Part shown: piece after piece, positions 1-13,001 of the stretch | Layout of the letters: every line of letters begins with the position of its first letter | How positions within the stretch are numbered: the stretch's first letter is position 1 | Origin: Onchocerca lupi | Taxonomy: Eukaryota > Nematoda > Chromadorea > Rhabditida > Onchocercidae | Assembly: GCA_028564675.1 (NCBI GenBank) | Contig: JAOVVO010000129.1 | Coordinates: forward strand, 87,605-151,604 | Direction: 5' to 3' | Length of the DNA stretch: 64,000 bases | Notes under the pieces: generated by a model | Database searches by the model: none | Seen by the model: only the letters and a program-made list of their open reading frames with translations | What the model was told of the DNA's origin: nothing | Position numbers and translations under genes: made by a program

Positions 1-2101
1 GGATAACATTTAAATGTTTAAAAAATTTTTCAACTCATAAATAAACGAATGAGGATGATTGGAAATGTTGAAAATGAAACGAACAAATGAAAATTAGAAT
101 TGAAATATGATCTAACAAGATTCTATTATCTTGAATAAAATATATTTAGGGTGAATGAAATATGATCACGTTTTGTTTTAACAGATCACGAAATTTTTAA
201 ACTAATCATCATTTTTGTAATAAAAACTTTAATTTAAATAGTTTTAATTTGTTATTTTAATTGTAAATTAATTTTTTCACTTCTTTATAATTTGCTCATT
301 ATTTTTTAAATATCTCTTTTCTTTTCTTTTTTTTTTCTCTTCCGCTCTTTTTCTTATTTCTTCTTATTTCTATTTTACATATTCCAGTTTATTTCCAATT
401 TATAAAACATTACTAAATTTCTCTTTTTTGTTTTTTTTTTTATCTTCTTTTATATCTTAAATTTGTATTTTACTTTACATTTCAAATTAAAATTTTTCAT
501 TTAGACCAGAAATTTTCACTTGAATTTGTTAGTTTACATTTCAAAGTTATTTGCTATTTTTTTGCACATAATTTTATACTTCTCCATGATAAACTTCCTA
601 TCTAAATTTTGCTTATCTTATCAATTTTACGATATTTATCGCAGTATTCATTGTCTGAATTAATATGATTTTTAATAAGTAGCATTATTGATTTTTTCTA
701 AAAACTTTGCAAGCCTCTATCAAATCATTTGTTTAAATTATTTAATTGAAGCATGAAATGTAAATTTTCAAAGAAAAAAAGAATTTCCAAAGTATTGGAA
801 GTCAATCTATTTTTCTATTTTAAAATTCACAGCTTTTTTTTTTTCTCATTCCTATATATTGTCATCTGTCTATTTTTCACTGATGTTATCTGAACTAGAA
901 AAACATTTGAGATTAGGAAATGTATGAAATTTTTTTTTCCAAATTCAAAATGGAAATGAATTTAATAGAAACAAGAAAACATGCACACACAAACACGCAC
1001 TTTCAGACATTAATGAAGTTCGATGACGTTAATATTTATCACCATAAATTCTTAAATTTCCTTTCTAATGTTTAAATTGATTAATTAAGTGATACTGTAC
1101 ATGTTTAAAGAGCAAGTACTTTATCACTAATTGATGATAAATATTTAAGGAGCAAGTACTTTATCACTAATTGATAATACATGTTTAAAGTGCAAGTACT
1201 TTACCAGTTAGTGATTGTACTTATCATTAATTATTATCAGCAACACTTCGCATCTTTTTTCGTCGTGCCATTTATCATTTTTGTTGTAATCAAATATTAT
1301 TATTATTTATCAAATATTTTGTTTTTAGCTAAGTTTCAATTTTTCAAATTAATTAATTATTTTAAAATTTCGCAGTATTTAATGATCAGATAAACAACTT
1401 CAAACTGATAATTGATATATACAATTTGAAATATTCTTGAAATTCATACCAATAAATTTTTTTTTTATTTTTTTACAATTTTTCTCTAAATTTTATTCTT
1501 TGAAGATTTCTTAAAATGTTCAAACCTTATTTTTATTTAATTAATATTCATACTAAATTTATGGTATTTATGACATGTAAATTTGTGATAAGTTTGCTAA
1601 TTAAATGGTAGTAATTATGACAGTGATAATTGATATACGATGATTGGATAAAACCATAAAATTACTTAATTATTTAATCAATTATGCAAGAAAAAAACTG
1701 ATTACAAAGTGGAATATTTGCAGAATTTCCTTGTACTATAATTATAAATTTGTCATAATTCATTTGGAATAAAATACCTGTCAAAATTATTTTTAAACAA
1801 GTAAATTACTTGTTAATGTTTACTGTTTAAAATTAATTATTCACTTAATAAGACTTTTCGTATTATTATTTTTCACGCATTCAAACAGAACTAATGAATT
1901 CGAAATTGAATAATTATCTCCTTGTATAATTTCATTTCCTTGTGATCTAATTATAAATTTGTCAAAATTTACTTAAAACTAATTGCTTGTCAAAGTCTAT
2001 TAATTAAAATTAATTATTCATTTAACAAAACTTCTTGTATTGTTATTTTTCATCTACAAACAAGAAATTACTAATAAATTTCAATTTTTTTTTTTTTTTA
2101 G
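1..2101. other. AT-rich sequence left of the first visible AGAP exon, probably intron
   Basis: No exon with family resemblance was found here on either strand. The first recognisable exon of the AGAP gene opens at 2102 in phase 1, so this stretch is most likely the intron before it, with the GTPase-domain exons lying left of the window. It contains AT-rich sequence, T-runs and a short tandem repeat listed separately. The short open frames here are composition artefacts. Confidence 0.6.
1098..1205. repeat. Three-copy tandem repeat, unit about 50 bp
   Basis: The phrase GCAAGTACTTTA recurs at about 1112, 1152 and 1191, each time preceded by TTTAAAG or TTTAAGG. The first two copies are followed by TCACTAATTGAT and the third by a diverged version. 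The copies differ by a few substitutions. It lies in the presumed AGAP intron and no function is apparent. Confidence 0.75.
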
Positions 2102-5100
2102 CTTGTCAAAAAATTCTTCAACAACGATTACGGTTATTGAGTGGTTTTTCGATTAGTGCAAGAACACCAACACCAACAACAATACCAGCAACAACAACAA
2201 CAACAGCAACAACGACAGCAACACCAACTTTGTCAACATTTCATAGCAACAATTCGAACGATCATCGGAATAGTAATTATCAGGTTTTGGTTTGATTTAA
2301 TATGAAATAATAGGTTACAGGTCAAAATATAAATATACGAAATTTTTATTTTGTAAAATAGCAAAATCTAGATCATTTTTTGTAATATAGCAAAATCTAG
2401 ATCATTTTTTTGTAAAATGGCAAAATTTAGATCATTTTTTTCGTTTTCTTTTTAAATTTTACAAATAATAAAACTACGAATTATTTTTTACTAATTGATA
2501 ATGAAATAATTTTGAAGGATTTGGTATTTTCGAATGGATCTAATTCTAAAGTAGCATCATATCATTATCATCATCAACGATCGTTATCAGCATTACCGTT
2601 GCAAGAACACTTACAACAACAACAACAACAGCAAAGTAGTAATACAGGATATCATGGAAATAATATTCATTATTCATCAAATAATACTTCACAATTGCCA
2701 GGCAACTATGCTTATCATCGAGAAAGTTCTTCATTAAATGCTGGTATGTTGTTCTTATCTATAGTGATATTATTATATCAGTTAAAATTTATTATGATAA
2801 TAATTAAGCTTTATTATGAATAATAATTATGATAATAAATTATGATTATAAATAAACTTGCCAAGGATACATTGGCAAATTTTATTTTATCACTTGATAT
2901 CAGAATGATAATGTATTGGTATAACTTGCTACCGATAATGAATTTAGAAAATTCACTGTAGTAAATTTATATCAGTACATTATCGTAATTATCAATTGAT
3001 AATTATGATAATCAACAATTATGCTATATATTTTCGGGAAAGTTTTAACATTAAATGCTGTAATTATATTGCTTATTTGTAATTGTAGCATAATTATCAT
3101 GAAAAATTTGTATGTAATTTAGAAAATTCATTATTGTTATAAATTCAACGGGTATCTTGTCGTAATAAACTTTATTTTATCAATTGATTATTATAATAAT
3201 CAATAATTAAGCTATATATTTTAGGAACATTAAATACTATAGCCATGTTTGCTTATTTGTAATGTTAGCATTAATTATCTTAGAAAATTTGTTAGCATAA
3301 TAAATGATATTAATACATTATCATGGCAAATTTTATTTTATCAATCAATATTATAAAAATCAATAGTTAAATTATTAACTGTTTTAGAATATTTCAGTAA
3401 AATTGTATCGATTATTCGATTGAGAAATAATTAAATAAATAAAGAATGAAATGAAAAAATATTAAGATTATAAAGTTTTTTTTTTTTTTTGAAATATACA
3501 ATTATCAGTGATTAATAGTTATCAAATCATTTTTTCCTTTTGTTTTTAAAATTCTTTCTTTGATCGATGTTATCTTTTGTTATTGTTTGTTGTCATCTCA
3601 TTTTCGTCTTCCTGTCTTCGTTGAGATCATTTTCGGCAAAAAGTTATTCAAACGAAAAGGAAAAAACATCATTTGCAATTTCTTTCCTTCTATGATACTC
3701 TTTCTTTTACTTCATTTTTATCGGAAAGATCATATAAAATTTCTTTCTTTTTTTTTTTTTTTACATTTATTTGCATATTTAAAAATTTTTATATTAATTT
3801 GCATATTGAAATCTCTTTTTTTTTTTCAATTTGCGCAGTTTTGTATAATTTCCATATTTAAATTTATTTGCGTAATTTGCATATTTAAAATTTTCAAAAT
3901 GATTTTCATTGATATGATACGGTTATGATATATGCCCAGAATATGGAATCTATACGTTATGGAGATATAATTTTACTTAAAAAAATTTTCTCAAATTGAT
4001 ATTTCATATTATCTAAAATCATAATTTGCATATTTTAAAAATTTTGAAAGATAAAAAAAATCAACATTTTCGAGTGATGGATTAATAGATGAATATAATG
4101 ATATAATTTTACTAGAAAAAAAATTTTTTTTTTTATTTGAATAATAACAAGAATAATAAAAATAAAGATTTTTTTTTGAATTTAAATATTAATAAAAATT
4201 TTTTAAGCAGAATTAAATTTCATTAATAATTATTTTAAATTTTGAAAAATTAGGAACAATTAACAATGATTACTTATGTAATTGACAATCAAAAACATTA
4301 ATTATAAATAGTCTTATCTACTAAGCAAATTAATAGTCTTATTTACCTAGCAAATTGAACTTTGAAAGAGCGCGTTATTGATTTTGGTTCTTCATTGATT
4401 ACTTGCTAATGTGGTAAGTTTGAAAGAAAAAGGTAAGAGTGGGTGGGTAAGTACGGAAGATGGGAAGAATAACAAGAGATTGAGAGGAAGGAAGATGAAG
4501 AAGAAGCGAAAGACAATGGAATGAATGAAGAAAATTGTCAGAAAAAGAGAAAAAGGGATAGAGGAAGGATAAGAGAGAGAAAAAAGAGGAGCTTTTAGAT
4601 TTGTCAATTAGAATTTAATTTATGAGATGGAACGTTCGTTTTGGAGGCTAACTTTCGATCGTTTCACGTAATGGACGATTACGAGAATATTATCCATTTA
4701 ACTATTTGCCCATTTATTTGCTCGGTAAATAAGCTAATCAAACATTTTCAGTTATTTTACCAAGCTAATAAGCAATAATTTATAAGTTGTGCAATAGTTT
4801 TAGTAATTACTTTTGCTTATTTATATAATTTCTTATTTGAAGATTACTCGTTGTTATTTGTTTACTTTAGTTTTAATATTCATTGAATTACCTCCATTAA
4901 TTTATACGATTTCTTAGTTGCATGATTATTTGTTGTTATTTGTAGTAATTAATTTTAATATTCAATTACTTCTGTTAAATTATTTGGATAATTATTTGTT
5001 GTTATTTATATGCTTAATTTTATTAATCATTTAATTAATCTCATTAATTTATATAATTTTCTATTTGAATGATTATTTGTTAATTGCGTACTTTATTTTA

Positions 5101-8100
5101 TTATTCATTTAATTATTTCCGTTAATTTGTACGACAGATTTCTTATTTGCATGAATATACTTATATTAATATTTATCTACTTGTTACTTTATTTATCATT
5201 TACTCATTTAAACTTTCTTTCTTTTTTATTCATACTTTTTATTTATTTATTTTCTAGACGAAAAATACTAATCATAATAAATTTTTTTTAAATTCTTAAC
5301 TTAAATTTTCAGGAATTCGTGGTAGTGGTGGTACGGAACGATCGATGTCCGCTTTTGTAATGCCATCCGTGCAAACATCATTACTTTCAAAAATGCAAAT
5401 GCAACGTAATTCGCAATATAGTAGCAGTAGTAGTAAGAATATGTTAGGATGTCCGATATCATCACCAATTCATCCGGTTTCCAACAATTCTACATCCGGT
5501 GGTAATGGTTTGTTTATTTATTTACATAATATTGATCCTTACCATTCTTTTTTTTATCTCCTTTCAAATATTGCTGATAAATAATTGCTCATAAATTAAA
5601 ATCTCGACAATTATTTAGTCAAATATCATTTCATCAATATATTATTGTATATTAGATTTTAATTTACTTTAAAATATTTATATTGTACTATATCAATAAG
5701 CAGTTGATAAACTAATTTGGTATATTTAATGTTGGTTGTTTATCCTTACATTTATTAACAAATTGTAACATTATATAGTAGGTTTTCGTTAGCCCTAAAA
5801 CATTTATATTATATTATGTTGATGAGGATTGATAAGCTAATTTGATATATTTAATATCGGTCATTTATCTTTACATTAATAGTGCAATATGCATGTTAGA
5901 TTTTGATAGATTTAAAGCATTTACACTATACTATGGTGGTAAGCAATTGATAAATTAATTTTGTATATTTAATGTCAGCTATTTGTTTTTCTTACTTCGA
6001 ATTTACATAAAGATCAGTTAATAATAAAAAGAAAAGATATATAGATAGAATCAAAAGGAGGGGAAAAAATTATCATTTTTCTATTTTTCCAATTCTTTAA
6101 AATGTAGAGAAAAAGAATTGAAAGGGAAAAATGAGTTAATTTTCATTTGAATTGATTTATTATCGTCAGCTGGCTCATAAATATTTTTTTTGTTTTTCTG
6201 TTTTTTTTTTTTTCTGCGCAATGAAATAATTATTTTTTGAGTTTTTATTAGTAAAACGGATGAAATGCTTTTGATGATATAATCGGAATGAATATAAACT
6301 GGTTATGGGATGGCGAAATTTTTAATATATTTTTAAAAGTTTGTACATAAAAATGTTGTTGGGATAGGATTATTGTAGTATTTAACTACAAACATAACTA
6401 AGATTATGGGTTGTAGTAATTAATAATTACGAAGTTTTTTAATATAATTCAGAGACTGTAATTTATTTCAATTATTCATTAGCAAAATGATTAGTTTAGA
6501 TTTTTATAATCATGTTATGATTGCAGCTACAAGTTAAATTAGATATGAGAAGATATAAATGATTTCTTTGAACAAATTATGCAGTGAAATGTACAAACAT
6601 TCTTTGCGTAAATTATTAAATTACATGATAAATTATGATTTGTATCTGAATTTTATTCCATTTATGATTTGTTTTGAGTTATAAAAATATTAAATTTGAG
6701 TTTTTTAATTTTAAAAATTTTCTTTCCGGGAGGTTTTTCAGATTTTATATGAAATTATTTGTTCCTCAAAATGGTATTAAAGATAAGCAGCATCTTGGCA
6801 TATTTTTGAAGAATTAATCTTAATAAAAAAATTCACATCTATTTCTGCCATATCATTTAAATATTCTGCTAATTTAATGGTGTATGTGATGAATTAATTA
6901 TTCAGGTACGTCACATTTTCAATCTTCACCGCGATCATCCATCATGAATCCTGGTCAAACTGATAATGCGTCATTTGTTAAAGATGAAGTATTTGATAAT
7001 CAGATATCATTGCAACCACCTTCAGTAGCAACAACTTCATCGACTCATCTGTTAACACCATCGTCAACTCCAACAACGCAACGAAAAAATCGTCGAATTT
7101 CCAATTTATTTGTATGTAAATTTTTGAAATTTATACTATTTAACTTTGAGTTTAAAAGAATTACGTAATTAATAGAAATCGTTAATCAATTACACGATTT
7201 ACATTGAAAAAATAAAAAAATAAAAGATCGATATTTGTATTATTATGAGTAAGCATGAATGGTATTTATTCATTAGAAACAAAATTAATTGTGCTGGGAT
7301 ATATTTGATAAATTTTAGAGTAATTAATCACAGTCCTTTAAAAAAATATTGGTTTTGTTCTATCTTCCTATATAGTCTATTACTGGTGTAAATTTAGTGA
7401 GATATCTTCTGTTTAGTAAAAAAAACGCTTATCATAAAACAAAGAAAAATATCTTTATTGTGGAAAATATTTAATAAACATCATTTTACAAATATTTAAA
7501 TTCAAATTTAGCAACGGCCTAAAGATCATGGGCACGATGATAAATCACATAGATCAGCAGCTGAGATTAGTATGGGTATGGGACGAGCGATACCAGTGAA
7601 ACAAGGTCATTTGTACAAAAGGAGCAGTAAGACATTGAATAAGGAATGGAAAAAGAAATATGTTTGTCTTCATTCCAATGGTCGTCTTTCTTATCATCAA
7701 ACTTTGAAAGTATGTTTATGAACTCATTTTACAACCTTTTTTTTTTTTTTTTGTTCGAAAAATTATTATAAGTGAGGAAAAAACTACTAAACAACGAATT
7801 TCTCTTTTTCAGGATTATATGGAAAAAGATGCAAATGGAAAGGAAGTATTTTTGGGATTAGCAACGGTACGCATTGCTGGACGTCAAAGGCCACGAAATA
7901 CACTACGTATTCAAACGCAAGTAATTCCTGGATGCAGTCGAGATTGTCAAACTGTTAAAGATGTCGGTTGTAAAAAAGAACTGCTTGATTCAACTATAAT
8001 CCGACATACATTTGCTACTGCAAGTACGAGTGATACCAATGTTTCTACGGGTCAAGATAATAAAGCCTTCACTGATGAACAATGTACAAATGGTGAAGGT

Positions 8101-11055
8101 GAGATTAAAATTTGAAAGAATTAAAATTTTGGTATTTTTCTTTTTTTTTCCAAAAAAAAAGAATCCTTCAGTTCAGTGGATTATTTTGATTTTATAACAT
8201 GATTGTATTCTTGAATTTTAGGAACATCTGGTGGTAGTGATGATCAGCAACAAATTGTACAACCATTATCTACAAGCACAAGCAGTTTTGTTGTATCTAC
8301 ACCTGTTGCTATTACCGCTAGTGCTAGTAAGAAAAAGAAAGGTCATCGTCGGCTTGGATCAGCAGCTAAAAATGATGAAGGCAAGTGAATTACTTATTGC
8401 ATTAATAACTTGTTTCTGAAAATGTATATCTTGGATTTTTTTACACTACCAAGTTCCATAGTTTAAAATGTTGATTTACAAATTTGGAAAATTTAATTGT
8501 TTAATTATTTCAACACATGCAAAATAATGTTTGAGCAATGGAATATTTTTGTTTAAGAATTTATAATGTTTGTTGTGTGTTTTAGATGATGATTGTGAAT
8601 TCGAAATTGTTACATGTGATCAGAAACGTTGGGAATTTTCGGCCACTTCAGTTGAGGAACGTGATGAATGGGTTGCTGCTATTGAAGAGCTTATTGAGAA
8701 GTCGTTGCAAGCTCAAATGAGTCAGAAACAACAAGATAGTAGCCGTGGACATGGAAACAAAACTGAAGTAAATTAATTTTTACATACATTGATATAATTT
8801 TCACATATGAGCGATACATTTTATATGTGCGCATTTGTACATTTTTACATTTGTACGCTCACAAACATGCACCAGTTTTAATATGCAAGTGTTGAATTAA
8901 ATTTGAAACAGCAAATTTTATATTGATTTGATACTACTAAAAACGATAAATCGATAAATCATCTGCGAATCTTGTGTGTTTTGCTATTGATGCAAATGAT
9001 ATATTTTTGTAAGCATCATATATGCAGCAGTAGCTGTGTGAAAAATATATCATCTGCATCGATTGCAAAACACCAAGATACGATTCGCTGATGACTGTAA
9101 TGATAATAGTAGATCCTAAAAAGAAATCTTTTTCTAGTCTCTAAAAGCCACAATAATTTTGTGCATCATTTTTTCATAGTGAATTTTCAGTAACATATTC
9201 AAGTATCTTAATCTTGTGGTCTTATTGACAGGTTCAGGCTTTGCGGCAAATCCCGGGTAATGATAGTTGTGCCGATTGTGATGCTCCAAAGCCAGACTGG
9301 GCTTCGCTTAATTTGGGAACATTAATTTGCATTGAATGTTCAGGAATTCATCGAAATCTTGGCTCACATATCTCAAAAGTTCGTTCACTCGATCTGGATG
9401 ATTGGCCGTAAGTTCCATTTCTACTCCATCTTTTTTCTGCAGAGATAATTTAAATATGTTTGTTAACAGCGATTTCATCCTTTTTTTTCTCTTTTTTTAA
9501 ATACTTATCTGTATTCATTTAATTCCATATAAAAAATACACATATACGACTTTATGAGAATTTCGTATTCGTAAGTAATAGTTTTTTCATTGAGTTTTTA
9601 TTTTCTTTAGAATGGAATATTTAAATGTCATGGAAGCGATTGGAAATAAGAAAGCAAACGCTATTTGGGAATATAGCGCTCCGTCAGATCGAAAACCACA
9701 GGCAGGCTCATCTCGGTTAGTTTAAGAACCTTTTTTAAATTTTAGATCATTTCCTACTAATAAATTCAATAACTAAATTTGCTAGTTAGATATAGGTTGT
9801 TTCTAAGTTCAATAAAAATTTGAATCTTTTCTTTAGTAATTCTTGCTGATTCTATTTAGGGAAGAAAAAGAGAAATGGATTAAGGTGAAATATGAAGGAA
9901 AGCGTTTTCTACCACCCATCGCAATCGGTGAACCGCTTGGTCGACAACTTCTCAATGCTGTTTTCAATAATGATCTCGATGCACTTTTACCAATTTTACC
10001 ACGTTGTAGTATTTCTGACCTTCGAATAACGGTTGATGCGACTGATAGACGTACCGCCTTACATATTGCGTGTTCGAATGCATCTGCGGCTTGCACTCAA
10101 CTTCTTGTTTGGGTAGATTTTTCGAATTTTTTGGGAAATCTGATAAGATTACTATGGATCTAGACAGTGCTAATGACATATCGTATTAAAGAATAGGACA
10201 TATGTTTGAAAGATTGAAGCCGTGCTAGAAGATCATTGCTTTCTGCTTTGCTAATCATCTAATTAAAAAATCAGTTCTGTCAATGTAAAGTTTTTCTATG
10301 GTCCCATCATTTGAATGAATATCCCATCATTGAATGGTTTCGGATACAATGATCTCTGATGTTAGGGAAGGATTATAGAAGTTCTAAAATCAAAGCTTAT
10401 TTTTGACCTATTACTTTTTCTAACTAATTTTTTTTTTTTTTCATTTTAGAAAATCACTATGCATATTTAACTATCAAGTTGTTAAATTTGAAAATCTTGG
10501 AAGATTTATATTAAACGAACTGCTTATCAGTTCTGCTGGGTCATGAACTTTATTCCTGATCTAAATTACATGAGAAAATAAAGGAATAGATTTCTATGAA
10601 ATCCACACTTAATGTTATTTTGAAACAATTTGGTTGTTGTGTTACATTGTTCGAAATCTCTTCAAATGAATTTGATTTTAACTTCATCTAAACATTTGAT
10701 TTTATAGTACAATGCGGATCTTCGTATGTTAGATGAAATGGGTCGTTCGGCATTATGGCATGCACAAACATCCGGTGCACTAGATTGTGCGGCAATATTG
10801 TTGAAAGCAGGTTTGGACCCAAAACATGGCATTCCGGATGGACCAGAAATGATTACCGGTTCATTATCATCACGTGAATTTTGCTATACGAGTGATAAAT
10901 TGTTAGCAAGTGATGCTAAACTGCAGCGCCAGTCAGAAGTTGTAATGCGACGAATAATACCGGGACAACAGTTAACTGGAACGCCATCAAACGTAAATGG
11001 TTTTCATCGACGAAATTCGGATGCTTTTGAACGTTTACCTGCTAGTGTCATATAA
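2102..11055 (+). CDS. cnt-2: AGAP/centaurin-gamma ArfGAP, 3' twelve exons (5' end outside window)
   Basis: This encodes the C-terminal 835 residues of an ArfGAP with GTPase, PH and ankyrin domains, a GTPase-activating protein for Arf G proteins on endosomal and Golgi membranes. Exons: 2102-2283, 2518-2743, 5313-5501, 6906-7111, 7512-7709, 7813-8098, 8222-8380, 8586-8767, 9232-9407, 9611-9715, 9860-10112 and 10708-11055. All phases agree. The first exon opens with ACQKILQQ, matching the region after the AGAP GTPase domain. A Thr-, Ser- and Gln-rich linker follows, then the PH domain (starting near VKQGHLYKR, about residue 296), split by a roughly 100-residue low-complexity insert and closing with WEFSATSVEERDEWVAAIEE. 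The ArfGAP finger is a perfect CX2CX16CX2C (CADC and CIEC) with the arginine finger in GIHRNLG. Ankyrin repeats (RTALHIACSNASAACTQLL, then GRSALWHA) precede the SVI end. The GTPase domain is not in the window. Identity is sure; cnt-2 is the C. elegans name for this family. Confidence 0.95.
2353..2442. repeat. Three-copy tandem repeat, unit about 33 bp
   Basis: The motif TAGCAAAATCTAGATCATTTTT and two close variants stand in direct succession after a TTTTGTAA lead in the AGAP intron at 2284-2517. It fills about a third of that small intron. No function is apparent. Confidence 0.75.
2880..3370. repeat. Diverged tandem repeat, unit about 180 bp
   Basis: Blocks sharing GGCAAATTTTATTTTATCA, a stretch rich in TAATAATCAA, then GCTATATATTTT and TTGCTTATTTGTAAT recur roughly every 170-190 bases in AGAP intron 2744-5312. 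The last copy is incomplete. Boundaries are approximate. Confidence 0.6.
4428..4600 (+). repeat. Purine-rich (GA) tract within AGAP intron
   Basis: About 170 bases are almost only G and A on the + strand (AGGAAGGAAGATGAAGAAG and similar), in contrast to the balanced A/T of the flanks. Such strand-asymmetric tracts can form triplex DNA. The opposite-strand open frame here simply reads the tract and is not a gene. Confidence 0.7.
4800..5170. repeat. Diverged tandem repeat, unit about 85-95 bp
   Basis: Four to five copies of a unit containing GATTATTTGTTGTTATTTGT, an AATTTTAATATTCAATTA block and TCCGTTAATTTATACGATTT occur in series, each diverged. They lie in AGAP intron 2744-5312, near its 3' end. 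Confidence 0.6.
5640..5990. repeat. Three-copy diverged tandem repeat, unit about 115-130 bp
   Basis: Each copy holds a TTTATATTATACTAT-like block, an AGCAATTGATAAACTAATTT block and TGGTATATTTAATGTTGG followed by TATTTATCTTTAC. Copies begin near 5665, 5800 and 5915 in AGAP intron 5502-6905. Confidence 0.65.
8381..8585 (+). other. GC-AG intron in AGAP
   Basis: The exon 8222-8380 ends GATGAAG and the intron begins GCAAGT, the classic GC-donor consensus. The next exon (8586) opens ATGATGATTGTG and needs one preceding base to read DDCEFEIV. The nearby GT (8385) would give phase 2 and a TGA stop, so the GC donor fits best. Weaker GT donors upstream in the same exon could also keep phase but would drop coding sequence. 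Confidence 0.75.
8958..9095. repeat. Long imperfect inverted repeat (MITE-like) in AGAP intron
   Basis: The left arm, about 8958-9012, runs from TCATCTGCGAATC to ATGATATATTTTT. The right arm, about 9041-9095, is its near reverse complement (AAAAATATATCATC to GATTCGCTGATGA). The arms are about 50 bases with a few mismatches and one small insertion, around a loop of about 28 bases. It resembles a small non-autonomous inverted-repeat transposon; no clear target duplication was seen. Confidence 0.75.
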
Positions 11056-12176
11056 AACAAAGTAATTGTTATTTGCTAATATGCTATTTTATGTATTCTA
11101 TTGGTTCGTTTATCCGTTATGTGTGAAGGTGAGTCAGGGTTTCTCGTTCAGTATTGTATTTCATATATTTTATTTCAGTGATTTCTCAGAATTTAATCGA
11201 ATCTGTATGCATTTCTAGTTAATCCCAATCATAGCGAACTTATTGCTTTTTACCAGTTTTACTGCCGTTAACTCCTTGATGCAAAAAAATTTCCATGTAT
11301 GGTTTGTTCTGAATTTTTTTTTTTTTTTTTTTTTTTTTCATTTCATATTTGTTTGCACGTTCGTGTATGTGTTATGTGTGCATGTTTTCTGTGTATAATT
11401 TTTTATTTGCAAATGCTGAAAAAAGTTTATTACTATAAATGAAAATTATGCTTAAAATTGTCCAGCTTTACATCAATTTCATCTTTTTCTTATTCGTTCA
11501 GCGAACATCCAGTTCACCGTTATGAATGAAAAAAAAAAGACCAGAAAGAAACTATCATTTTCTTTTACGTAAGAAAAAGTCTCTCCACTGATAAATTTGT
11601 CCATTATTATGATCGAGAAACCAAGAACTTCCTCATTGTTCCGAAATTTACTCTAAAGTATGTTGAAATTTGAATCAAGAGTTAGCAGAAAATAATGGAT
11701 ATGTGAATATAAAATATCAAAAAAAAAAAAAAAAAAATCACTGTGGGAAAGAACTGTTCAAAATGGGAGCTATTTTAATAGGACAGTTCATTCGTTCAGT
11801 GCTTCTATTGAGGAATTGCATAGTAATCGGCATGATTAATGATTTAAAAAAAAATTAAAAATAAGTATACGAAAATTAAAAATAAGTATACTTCACATAC
11901 GAAAGAAGGAGCTTAATCAGTTAGTAATATCTAGAAATATATTTTCACAACCGATTTCTGAAAACACCAGAAAGAGTGTCATTTAGACTTTTTCCAATTC
12001 TGCTAATGGAAACAAAATTGCTAGCTCTATTATTTATTCCTGTGATACAAAACAAAGAAAGAAGATCATAAATAACATTTCTAGCAAATGGTTGTCTTTC
12101 GCTTCAAAGTGAAGCTTTGCTTTCAAATTACATTGGCCTGATATTTATTTTCTCTTTCAAAAACACCGCATTTTTT
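11056..12176. other. AGAP/TMEM147 convergent 3' spacer
   Basis: The two genes end tail-to-tail here, so this holds both 3' untranslated regions. It contains a T-run of over 20 bases near 11318, an A-run near 11720 and a short duplication of AAATTAAAAATAAGTATAC near 11850-11892. No further gene was recognised; the + frame at 11670-11858 reads through the A-run and has no family resemblance. Confidence 0.6.
12144..12149 (-). terminator. AATAAA polyadenylation signal of TMEM147
   Basis: On the minus strand AATAAA stands about 28 bases after the TMEM147 stop codon (12177-12179). That is a plausible position for a very short nematode 3' UTR. The call rests on position and motif only. Confidence 0.5.
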
Positions 12177-12965
12177 TTAATTGCGGTATTGCGTAAAATG
12201 CGTTCCAAGCGATGAATATGCAATCAATGTTCCTATCGCAAGTCCTGTGGTAAATGCGGCCTTTGCTCCAAGTAAGGTCCAAGATCGAAGATCCAAATAT
12301 ACAATTGCCGATCTGAATTACAAACATCCACAAAATTTTTATCAGATTCAAATTTAAACATATCTAGTTTCGTTTTAACTTTAATATGCAGTAATTCTAA
12401 GCTGAAAATAAAAACGCTTTACCATATAACTCAATCGTTTGCTCCTGTTGCATATCATATAAAAGGATCTACAACATGACTAAAACATCGCTTCAGTATT
12501 TGTGAATAACAAAATATATCTCAATCATTATTAGGTGAAATGCATTTTGAAAGATTCTCTTTCTCCTTTCCAAATCTATAAGGCATTCTAAATGATGTAT
12601 TTACTTTATAAATTGGTAAATAAACTTACTGCTCAATGAATTCACGAAAAACACAAAGTGCAATCAACAAAGCAACTATTCGTCTCATCCCTGATCGCAG
12701 ATCATTACGGGTGAATAACCACACCAATGCTGCCATTGCTGAAGAAAACAAAAGTAAAAAAAAAATGTATTTATTTATTAACATAAATGAATTTCTCGAT
12801 GACTTTTACTGGAAACATATTTCTTTTCTCTCAATTCTTATCTTCTTGCCTTTTTTAAAAAAGTTTGTATGAGATATCAATTACCGAATAAAATAGTTTT
12901 TGAATGGAAGACAAGAATGGAGAAACAAAACAAGATATCTACTATAGAACTAAAATATTTCAGTC

Positions 12966-13001
<36 letters not shown>

